5,742 nt of DNA. Source: Acholeplasmataceae bacterium (lineage in GTDB: Bacteria > Bacillota_I > Bacilli_A > ML615J-28 > CAG-698). A program made the position numbers and the translations under genes. The stretch covers positions 1 to 5,742 of the forward strand of contig DUVT01000303.1 of NCBI GenBank assembly GCA_012840905.1. Direction: 5' to 3'. The notes under the pieces were generated by a model. It saw nothing but the letters and a program-made list of their open reading frames with translations, made no database searches and was not told the origin of the DNA. Positions within the stretch are counted from its first letter, which is position 1, and each line of letters starts with the position of its first letter. Below, piece after piece: positions 1 to 5,735 of the stretch.

Positions 1-11
1 AGTATTAAGGA

Positions 12-18
12 AAGAGGA
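12..18 (+). promoter_or_regulatory. Ribosome binding site of spoVB
   Basis: AAGAGGA lies five bases before the ATG at 24. A second purine run, AAGGAA at 7-12, is too far away to be the main site. Only 23 bases precede the gene in this window, so its promoter and any upstream partner cannot be seen. Confidence 0.7.
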
Positions 19-23
19 CAATT

Positions 24-1493
24 ATGAAGAATGAATTAGTTAAAAATACAATTATTTTAATAATTACTAGTTTAATTGTAAGGTTACTTAGTTTATTTAA
101 TCGGATTATCTTAACCCGTTTATTAGGGAATGAAGGAATTTCACTTTATGTAATCAGCCTTCCATCAATTATGTTATTTATGACTGTTGCAGGCTTTTCA
201 ATTAATATTGTTTTAGCAAAAATAGTTTCAGAAAATGAAGTAACAAAAAAATATAGTGACAAACAAATTATTAAAAAAGCAATAATAATTGGCATAATCA
301 CATCTTTAATTACTGCAATAATCTTACTTATAGCTATAAAACCTCTTGTTTATATTTGTCTAAAACAAGAAAAAACATTTTATCCTATCTTAGCATGTAT
401 TATATTTTTACCACTTGTTGCAATGAATAATGTAGTAAGGGGTTATTTTAACGGTAAAAATAAAATTAACATATCAGCATACGCAAACCTTGTAGAACAA
501 GTATCTAGAATTATTATCTCAACAATCCTACTATATATATTTTTACCATATGGAATAATAATTTCTGTAACAATTGCAATTCTTTCAATGGGAATTGGTG
601 AACTTATATCTTTAATATATAGCATATTTAAACTAAAGAAGCAAATATTTATTAAAGTATCGACTCAAATCTCTCCAACAAAAGATATACTACAAATTGG
701 AATACCTACTACACTTACACGCCTTGTTGGTAATTTTACAATCTTTTTAGAACCTATTATTTATACTTTAGCACTATCTTTACTATCATTTACTTCAGAA
801 GATATTTTATATAAATATAGTGCTATAACCGCGTATGCAATTCCCTTAATCACGCTTTGTTCATTTATTTCTCAGTCACTTGCAACTGCAATAATCCCTA
901 ATATTAGTAAAGCAAACGCAAAGGGTAATATTCAAGAAATTAATTATTATATTAAAAAAGCTTGCGTTTTATCGATAGTACCTGGAATTTTAGTCTCCAC
1001 TTTAATTACTGTTTATGGTTATGAATATATGAATTTAATTTATAAAACTACCATTGGTGCTAATTATGTAACTACGCTTGGAGCATTGTTTATAGTTTAT
1101 TATATTCATTCACCATTAATGGCAATAATGCAAGCATTAGGTAGGCAAAAGTTTTTATTTAAACTTGATATAATTTTCAGTTCTATTAAACTAATATTAA
1201 CTTTTGGCTTAGCATTTATTAGTTTCATCTCTTATAATAGCTTAATTTATTCAACTCTTATGATAACAACAATCTCATCAATGTATATCTACTTTTATTT
1301 GAAAAATACTTATCAATTCAAATTTGCATTTTCTGACAAATTAAATATTGTCCTTCTAATAATTTTAACAATCCTGTCCCTTATAATTTTGAAAGCAGGC
1401 ATTAAAAATTACCTGCTTAATAGTGTTATTCTATCTATATTATTCTTTATCTACGCAAAAATCTTAAAAATCACAAGTCTCAGCAATAAATAA
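24..1493 (+). CDS. spoVB: SpoVB-family lipid-linked oligosaccharide flippase (MOP/MVF superfamily)
   Basis: This is an integral membrane protein of 489 residues, hydrophobic almost throughout, with about 12-14 predicted helices. That is the architecture of the MATE/MVF-type flippases that move undecaprenyl-linked sugars across the membrane. The N-terminus matches the SpoVB pattern: NRIILTRLLGNEGISLY (26-42) followed by a helix ending in AKIVSE (65-70). Further family signatures are VRGYFNG (138-144), LVEQVSR (156-162) and an ATAIIPNIS segment (287-295). B. subtilis SpoVB, from memory about 518 residues, is needed for spore cortex formation, presumably as a lipid II or precursor flippase. Assignment to SpoVB rather than to the paralogues YkvU or MurJ/YtgP rests on the neighbouring yrbG- and yrzE-like genes. 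The start is supported by AAGAGGA at 12-18, five bases upstream of ATG. The last 30 bases overlap the 3' end of the convergent gene, and no terminator directly follows the stop. Family assignment is firm; the exact orthologue is probable. Confidence 0.88.
   Translation: MKNELVKNTIILIITSLIVRLLSLFNRIILTRLLGNEGISLYVISLPSIMLFMTVAGFSINIVLAKIVSENEVTKKYSDKQIIKKAIIIGIITSLITAIILLIAIKPLVYICLKQEKTFYPILACIIFLPLVAMNNVVRGYFNGKNKINISAYANLVEQVSRIIISTILLYIFLPYGIIISVTIAILSMGIGELISLIYSIFKLKKQIFIKVSTQISPTKDILQIGIPTTLTRLVGNFTIFLEPIIYTLALSLLSFTSEDILYKYSAITAYAIPLITLCSFISQSLATAIIPNISKANAKGNIQEINYYIKKACVLSIVPGILVSTLITVYGYEYMNLIYKTTIGANYVTTLGALFIVYYIHSPLMAIMQALGRQKFLFKLDIIFSSIKLILTFGLAFISFISYNSLIYSTLMITTISSMYIYFYLKNTYQFKFAFSDKLNIVLLIILTILSLIILKAGIKNYLLNSVILSILFFIYAKILKITSLSNK
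1393..1418 (-). terminator. Possible weak terminator hairpin for yrbG, inside spoVB
   Basis: AAGCAGG (1393-1399) and CCTGCTT (1412-1418) form a perfect 7-bp stem around a 12-base loop. Read on the minus strand, the hairpin lies about 45 bases beyond the yrbG stop and is followed by TTTCAAAATTA, which is a poor U tract. It also encodes part of SpoVB, so the repeat may be chance. It is the only stem of this quality seen near the yrbG end. Confidence 0.3.
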
Positions 1494-2189
1494 TCCGCCA
1501 TTTTCATAATTGGCATAATAGATTTCTTTAATATCTTTATAACCTTTTTTCCTAATTTGTTGATAAATAAATTTTTCAGTTAAGTTTAAAATATTCATAT
1601 TTTCTTTAATTAATTTACCTGAGACAATTACAGGGAAAGGATAGATTTCTTTTATTTGGTTGCTTTTACTAACAGTTTCAGAGTTATTAATACCTACAAC
1701 AACATTTTGGCTTTTAGTTGTTGCAGGGGATGAATTAGTTGGATAATCATCAAATAAAAAAGTTGATATTTCACCATTTGCCTCTAAAATTAAATATCTA
1801 ATTTCTGAGATAGATCGAATATTTTTTAAGCGCATTTGAATAATTAAATCATCTATATTATAGTTTTGCTTACGCATTTCCTTTATATTAATTTTTCCTT
1901 CAATAATAATTAGACTTTGTTTACCATCAAAAAAGCTTCTAATCGGTTGGAATCTTAAACTTAAAAAAGCTAAAACCTTTTGAATTATACCTAGAATAAA
2001 AATACCTAAAATATGAGTAAAAAATTGACCTTCTGACTCCATTCCCGAAACTGAAATATCAGCAATAATTAAAATCACGATAAAATCAAACAAACTAAGT
2101 TGGCCTATTTCTCGCTTCCCCATGAATTTCATAACGAGTAGAATAATAAAATATATTGCAACTATTTTTATAATAACTAAATATTCCAT
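1464..2189 (-). CDS. yrbG: DUF421 membrane protein, YrbG/YetF type
   Basis: The protein has 241 residues. Three hydrophobic segments (about 3-21, 33-50 and 57-78) are followed by a soluble domain. The family hallmark MGKREIGQLS (23-32) sits between the first two helices. The soluble part carries the usual DUF421 landmarks: FDGK (87-90), EGKI (97-100), DDLI (113-116), MRLKNI with ISEI (119-130), LEANGE (135-140) and a final KDIKEIYYA stretch (218-226). The biochemical function of the family is not established. Bacillota carry several paralogues, and some DUF421 proteins have been tied to spore germination and heat resistance. YrbG is chosen over YetF, YdfR or YkjA because spoVB- and yrzE-type genes flank it. 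The start has AGGAGTG (complement of 2195-2201) five bases upstream. The 3' end overlaps the convergent spoVB by 30 bp. Family assignment is firm; the paralogue symbol depends on context. Confidence 0.85.
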   Translation of the reverse strand: MEYLVIIKIVAIYFIILLVMKFMGKREIGQLSLFDFIVILIIADISVSGMESEGQFFTHILGIFILGIIQKVLAFLSLRFQPIRSFFDGKQSLIIIEGKINIKEMRKQNYNIDDLIIQMRLKNIRSISEIRYLILEANGEISTFLFDDYPTNSSPATTKSQNVVVGINNSETVSKSNQIKEIYPFPVIVSGKLIKENMNILNLTEKFIYQQIRKKGYKDIKEIYYANYENGGLFIAETCDF

Positions 2190-2221
2190 AAAAACACTCC
2201 TGTTCTAAATCCAAGGATAAA

Positions 2222-2252
2222 TTAATATAATTAAATGGTGGTATAATGAGAA
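2222..2252. promoter_or_regulatory. Overlapping divergent promoters between yrbG and yrzE
   Basis: Only 56 bp separate these two start codons. On the + strand a perfect TATAAT (2226-2231) could serve yrzE, with a weak TTCTAA at 2203-2208 as -35 (17-bp spacer). On the - strand TATATT (complement of 2224-2229) with TTCTCA (complement of 2247-2252, also a 17-bp spacer) could serve yrbG. The two -10 elements would occupy nearly the same bases, so the polymerases would exclude each other. A second TATAAT (2242-2247) overlaps the yrzE start codon but has no -35. The motifs are read directly; their activity is inferred, and AT-rich DNA makes chance matches likely. Confidence 0.35.
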
Positions 2253-2632
2253 ATACATTAAAAAGAAAGTTATTTTCCTATATTGTCTTTTTACTTATTC
2301 TTAGCATATTTTCTTCAATTTATGCGTTGTTAATCTTCTTAAACAAAGCCAACAGTCAGCAAGCATCATTTAATACAATTACATTTATTATGGGGGTAAT
2401 CTCATTCTTTATTCTTGGTTTACTTGCAGGCAATACAGCACAAAAAAATGGTTTACTCGAGGGGTTAATTACTGCACTGATAATAATACTTATAACATTA
2501 ATTATCAATTTCTTTATCCAAGTACCGTTTGTAGCTAGGAGTTTTGTAAAAAGTGTGTCCTATATAACTGCTGCTTCACTAGGGGGTATCTTAGGAGTTA
2601 ACTTTAGACCAATTTTTGGGGAAAGAGAATAA
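2246..2632 (+). CDS. yrzE: YrzE/TIGR04086-family four-helix membrane protein
   Basis: This 128-residue, strongly hydrophobic protein has four predicted membrane segments at about 10-32, 42-62, 69-92 and 101-118. The basic start (MRNTLKRK) suggests an N-terminus in the cytoplasm. The family pattern is visible: a glycine-rich end of helix 2 (GLLAGNTAQKNGLLEG, 58-73) and a GGILGVNF segment (112-119) in helix 4. The length is typical for the family, which to my knowledge is found mainly in endospore-forming Bacillota and has no known biochemical role. GGTGG at 2237-2241, four bases before ATG, supports this start. The gene is followed by a clear intrinsic terminator. Its position next to DUF421 and SpoVB genes matches the B. 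subtilis arrangement as I recall it, which supports the symbol and suggests a shared envelope or sporulation setting. Family assignment is good; function is unknown. Confidence 0.78.
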   Translation: MRNTLKRKLFSYIVFLLILSIFSSIYALLIFLNKANSQQASFNTITFIMGVISFFILGLLAGNTAQKNGLLEGLITALIIILITLIINFFIQVPFVARSFVKSVSYITAASLGGILGVNFRPIFGERE

Positions 2633-2643
2633 AACTGTCTAAT

Positions 2644-2672
2644 AAAACAAGGGGAATTTAACCCTTGTTTTT
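2644..2672 (+). terminator. Intrinsic terminator after yrzE
   Basis: AAAACAAGGG (2644-2653) pairs perfectly with CCCTTGTTTT (2662-2671) around an 8-base loop. The T run 2668-2672 continues into TAATTT. The hairpin begins 12 bases after the yrzE stop. The A tract on its 5' side would also give a U tail on the opposite strand, but no minus-strand gene ends here. It is the first convincing + strand terminator after spoVB begins. Confidence 0.85.
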
Positions 2673-2696
2673 AATTTCAGTTGCCTTTGCTTTCTC

Positions 2697-2725
2697 TTTA
2701 CAAGAAATATTGATTGTGTTAAAAT
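2697..2725 (+). promoter_or_regulatory. Sigma-A-type promoter of rarA with extended -10
   Basis: TTTACA (2697-2702) and TAAAAT (2720-2725) are separated by exactly 17 bp. TGT immediately before the -10 (2717-2719) supplies the extended -10 TGn motif. Transcription would start near 2732. That leaves a leader of about 11 bases, made up almost entirely of the ribosome binding site and spacer. The terminator just upstream means rarA depends on this promoter. Confidence 0.75.
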
Positions 2726-2731
2726 ACATAT

Positions 2732-2738
2732 AAGGTGA
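2732..2738 (+). promoter_or_regulatory. Ribosome binding site of rarA at the predicted 5' end of the mRNA
   Basis: AAGGTGA, extending to AAGGTGAT, matches the AGGTGAT part of the sequence complementary to the 16S rRNA 3' end. It lies four bases before the ATG at 2743 and fixes the start. With transcription predicted to begin around 2732, the site would lie at the extreme 5' end of the transcript. Confidence 0.75.
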
Positions 2739-2742
2739 TTAT

Positions 2743-3972
2743 ATGGAACCATTAGCTTTTAGACTTAGACCAAAAAATATAGATGATATATTTGGCCAAA
2801 AACATTTAGTTGGACCAAATGGAATAATTAGAAGGATGCTTGAAAAAAAACAAATACCATCCTTAATTTTTTATGGCGATCCTGGAATAGGTAAAACTAC
2901 TCTTGCCTTAGTTATTTGTGAAGAGTTAAATCGTCCATATTATACTTTCAATGCATCAACGGATAATAAATCAACATTAAAAAATATTATTGATGAAGCT
3001 GGAAATAAATCTGCAATTCTTATTATTGATGAAATTCATCGAATGAAAAAAGATATTCAAGATTATCTACTACCGTATGTAGAACAAGGTGTAGTAACAA
3101 TCATCGGTCTTACTACTATTAATCCATATCATTCAGTTAATCCTGCTGTTAGAAGTAGGTGTATGATATATCGTTTAAATAATCTTGAAAAAGCTGATTT
3201 ATTGCAAGTTATAGATAAAACAATCAACTATTATAATCCAGAAATAACTATTACAGATGAAGCAAAAGATTATTTAGTTCATATGGCTAATGGTGAAGTT
3301 AGGATTATTATTAATATGCTTGAGGCGATTTTCTTTGTTTTAGATAATAATGAAATTACATTAGAACTTGCAAAGGAAGTTGTACAACGTCCAAGTGTAA
3401 GCATTGATAAAGGTGAAGATAACTTTTATGACACTTTAAGTGGACTTCATAAATCAATCCGTGGAAGTGATGTTAATGCAAGTCTTCACTATCTTGCAAA
3501 ACTACTAACTGCTGAAGATCTTCTTCCCGTAGTTAGAAGACTATATGCTATTTGTTATGAAGATATTGGCCTTGCAAACCCTGGTATGGGGCCAAAAGTA
3601 AAAGCAGCATGTGAAGCAGCATTAGAACTCGGGATGCCAGAAGCTAGATTACCTCTAGCAGCGATTGTAATTGAAATGGCATTATCACCAAAATCTAATT
3701 CTGCATATCTTGCACTTGATGCTGCAATGAAAGATATTGAATCAGGTAAAAGTGGTACTTTACCACTCCATTTGAAAAACCAATATTCATTTGATCCAAA
3801 CCAAACTCCATACAAATACCCGCATGACTATCCTGGTGCTTGGGTCAATCAACAATATCTACCAGATTCAATAAAAGATGCAAAATATTATGAACCAAAA
3901 GATTCTAGTAAATACGAATCTGCATTAAAAGCTCGCTATGATGCAATTAATAAAGCTAAAAACAAAAACTAG
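2743..3972 (+). CDS. rarA: Replication-associated recombination protein A (RarA/MgsA AAA+ ATPase)
   Basis: The protein has 409 residues and all expected parts. The N-terminal AAA+ module opens with LAFRLRPKNIDDIFGQKHLVG (from residue 4) and has Walker A GDPGIGKT (45-52). Walker B is ILIIDE (92-97), followed by the TTINP sensor-1 region (124-128), an RSRC arginine-finger motif (137-140) and a sensor-2-like GEVR (184-187). The C-terminal part has the RarA signatures HKSIRGSD (236-243), YEDIGLA (272-278), SPKSNSAY (315-322), LHLKN (342-346), YKYPHDYPG (357-365) and WVNQQYLPD (367-375). RarA is a tetrameric, clamp-loader-like ATPase that acts at stalled forks and single-strand/duplex junctions, together with SSB and recombination factors. 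The length is close to the B. subtilis homologue, and the wording NPAVRSRC resembles the Bacilli form. The gene has its own strong promoter and is monocistronic. It ends inside a terminator shared with the convergent FtsK-like gene. Catalytic residues look intact. Confidence 0.96.
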   Translation: MEPLAFRLRPKNIDDIFGQKHLVGPNGIIRRMLEKKQIPSLIFYGDPGIGKTTLALVICEELNRPYYTFNASTDNKSTLKNIIDEAGNKSAILIIDEIHRMKKDIQDYLLPYVEQGVVTIIGLTTINPYHSVNPAVRSRCMIYRLNNLEKADLLQVIDKTINYYNPEITITDEAKDYLVHMANGEVRIIINMLEAIFFVLDNNEITLELAKEVVQRPSVSIDKGEDNFYDTLSGLHKSIRGSDVNASLHYLAKLLTAEDLLPVVRRLYAICYEDIGLANPGMGPKVKAACEAALELGMPEARLPLAAIVIEMALSPKSNSAYLALDAAMKDIESGKSGTLPLHLKNQYSFDPNQTPYKYPHDYPGAWVNQQYLPDSIKDAKYYEPKDSSKYESALKARYDAINKAKNKN

Positions 3973-3994
3973 TGAAATTAATCACTAGTTTTTT
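3964..3994. terminator. Bidirectional terminator shared by rarA and the FtsK-like gene
   Basis: AAAAACTAGTGA (3964-3975) and TCACTAGTTTTT (3982-3993) form a perfect 12-bp stem with a 6-base loop (AATTAA). Rightward transcripts get a T6 run (3989-3994) followed by ATTTTA. Leftward transcripts get TTTTTGTTTTT. The rarA stop codon (3970-3972) lies within the left arm, and the stop of the opposing gene (3993-3995) overlaps the end of the right arm. The convergent genes are therefore only 20 bp apart and share one hairpin. Confidence 0.9.
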
Positions 3995-5735
3995 ATTTTA
4001 AAGCTTCATATACCTTTTCTATATCTTTATTTGAAACAAATGGTGTTTGTATTCTTCTTGCTCTAACTTGACTTAAATAAAAAGCATCACCTCTATTTTG
4101 TAAATACATAGCATTATTATTATTCATAATTTTATTTGAAAAACTACTTGTATTTATTTTAAAAACAATTTTATGAATAAATAAAGATGAAAGAATTGTT
4201 GTATAATAGAGTTCGTCTCTAATTATATAAATAACATTTACACCAGCTTTTTCTCCTAACTGTGTAATATACATTATTTTGTTTTCAAAATAAGTATATG
4301 TTTCTTTATCAACATCAATAGCATTAATTATTATAAATTTACGCTTTATTTTTTCAATCGCTTCATTGTCGATATCAATCTTTTGATTATACTCATCGAT
4401 TGTAGTTGTTTTTGCATTATTTATTACTTCTAGTTTACTATCTATTAAATTAATAACCTTATTTAAATATTCATTAATCTCAATATCTTTTTCGATTGGA
4501 ATAAATTTTTCTAAATGATAAAATTCATTCAAAGAATCATAAATTTCAATTTCATAATTAATTAAATTCATTTTTACAAACATCGCAAAAATAAAATAAT
4601 TAATAAAGTTTTTAATACCACTATCTTTTGATCCTATTAATAAAAGATTTCCATTATGAGTTACATCTAGTTCACATAACTTATTTTCATATGTTAAGCC
4701 AATAGGAATTACATAATTATTATAAAGCAAATTCTGTTTTAAAAGAATTTCTTTAATCGTAAGGATTTGTGGATATTTATTTGTAATTTGAATCATTAAA
4801 TTACTATTTTCTTTACCAATTAAAATATCTTCTTCAATAACATTATTTAATCTTTCTATTATATTATCAATATTAAACTCAGAAAAGATTGTATATTTAT
4901 AACTTGTTATTTGATATGAAATTGTATATCCCATATCTTTATATTCAATATTTAAATTATTAAAGACTGTATGAATTAGCCCCCTTATTTCTAATGCTAA
5001 TTTTTCTTGAAAACTATAATTCATAATATTTGGTGCATCTTCAAATATCTTTAGCTGAATAGATTGTGCTTTTGCAAATATACTTTTCTTTTCTTCTTTA
5101 GGTTTTTCTTCTTTTGCACCAAGTTCATATTTAAAAAATTTAGAAAAATTCCCCGTAAATCTAGTGAGTTTTCTTGTTTTAGTCCCTATATTCTTAAACA
5201 TTTCGATAATCGGCATCTTAATGATCAAAGATAGACCAAGTAACATAATTAATAAAGCTACTAAAACTACTCCAATTGAGCCAAATAAGTAATATATAAT
5301 ATAAAACATCACAGCACCAATTAAACCACCACCTAAATACATACTTGAATTAGTATCTAAATAATGTTTATAGATTCGCCATGTTTCTGAAAAATAAGCA
5401 TTACTTGTCTCCTCAATATAATTATGAAGAGGAAAATGAGCAAAGATAAGTAAGCCAAAACAAATAAATACAAACCCAATAAATCTTTGATTTTTAAAAT
5501 CAAAATGCGTATGTTTAAATAAATTTACTAAACCGTAAAATAAGAAAAATAAAATTATAACCCAATACCAATCTCCAAAGCCAACTTTAAATACATTTGT
5601 AAGAAAGTGACCAATCTTACCTAGCTTTCCTAATATCGAGATTGAAAAGATAATGAAAATTATTCCAATTAATTCATGATAAAAAAGCGTTTCTTCCTTT
5701 TCGTTTTCAATACTTCGTTTTTTCTCCTTTGCCAT
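3993..5735 (-). CDS. Membrane-anchored FtsK/SpoIIIE-family protein with degenerate ATPase motor and no gamma domain
   Basis: FtsK and SpoIIIE are hexameric septal DNA translocases. This 580-residue protein shares their layout. It has a basic start, four or five membrane helices (about 21-37, 55-73, 83-100 and 134-172, with the FtsK_4TM-like GGGLIGAV at 135-142), a short K/E-rich linker (173-222), an alpha-like domain (about 223-355) and a RecA-like beta domain (about 356-580). By eye the beta domain follows SpoIIIE to the end: GNLLLIG before the P-loop, EKAGVNVIYI (495-504), NRGDAFYL (547-554) and QTPFVSNKDIEKV (563-575). The catalytic residues are missing. Walker A reads GSKDSGIK (368-375), with Ile at the lysine position and Lys at Ser/Thr. 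Walker B reads FIIINA (467-472) instead of a hydrophobic run plus DE. The post-Walker B TQR-type motif is absent. No winged-helix gamma domain follows. The frame is open throughout, so this is not an obvious pseudogene. The ribosome binding site is mostly beyond the window edge. FtsK ancestry is probable; loss of ATPase is inferred. Confidence 0.8.
   Translation of the reverse strand: MAKEKKRSIENEKEETLFYHELIGIIFIIFSISILGKLGKIGHFLTNVFKVGFGDWYWVIILFFLFYGLVNLFKHTHFDFKNQRFIGFVFICFGLLIFAHFPLHNYIEETSNAYFSETWRIYKHYLDTNSSMYLGGGLIGAVMFYIIYYLFGSIGVVLVALLIMLLGLSLIIKMPIIEMFKNIGTKTRKLTRFTGNFSKFFKYELGAKEEKPKEEKKSIFAKAQSIQLKIFEDAPNIMNYSFQEKLALEIRGLIHTVFNNLNIEYKDMGYTISYQITSYKYTIFSEFNIDNIIERLNNVIEEDILIGKENSNLMIQITNKYPQILTIKEILLKQNLLYNNYVIPIGLTYENKLCELDVTHNGNLLLIGSKDSGIKNFINYFIFAMFVKMNLINYEIEIYDSLNEFYHLEKFIPIEKDIEINEYLNKVINLIDSKLEVINNAKTTTIDEYNQKIDIDNEAIEKIKRKFIIINAIDVDKETYTYFENKIMYITQLGEKAGVNVIYIIRDELYYTTILSSLFIHKIVFKINTSSFSNKIMNNNNAMYLQNRGDAFYLSQVRARRIQTPFVSNKDIEKVYEALK

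Noticed and set aside
443..625. 60-codon minus-strand reading frame inside spoVB
   Set aside because: It is wholly antisense to a well-supported membrane protein and shows no family resemblance.
1497..1514. GCCA...TGGC inverted repeat just after the spoVB stop, as a spoVB terminator
   Set aside because: The stem is only 4 bp with a mismatch inside it and no T run follows, so it would not terminate transcription.
2242..2247. Second perfect TATAAT at the yrzE start codon, as a promoter
   Set aside because: It has no plausible -35 at 16-18 bp, and a transcript would begin inside yrzE. In DNA this AT-rich such a match is expected by chance.
2633..2742. Small RNA or riboswitch between yrzE and rarA
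   Set aside because: The 110 bp are explained by a terminator, a short spacer and the rarA promoter. The predicted rarA leader is too short for a riboswitch.
3555..3815. 86-codon minus-strand reading frame inside rarA
   Set aside because: It lies opposite the most conserved C-terminal part of RarA, and its open frame is a by-product of that codon use. It has no recognisable motif.
3993..5735. Treating the FtsK-like gene as a pseudogene
   Set aside because: The 580-codon frame has no stop or frameshift. The membrane anchor, alpha/beta fold segments and RGD strand are preserved, and it has its own terminator. Only catalytic positions are lost, which suggests a working non-catalytic protein.
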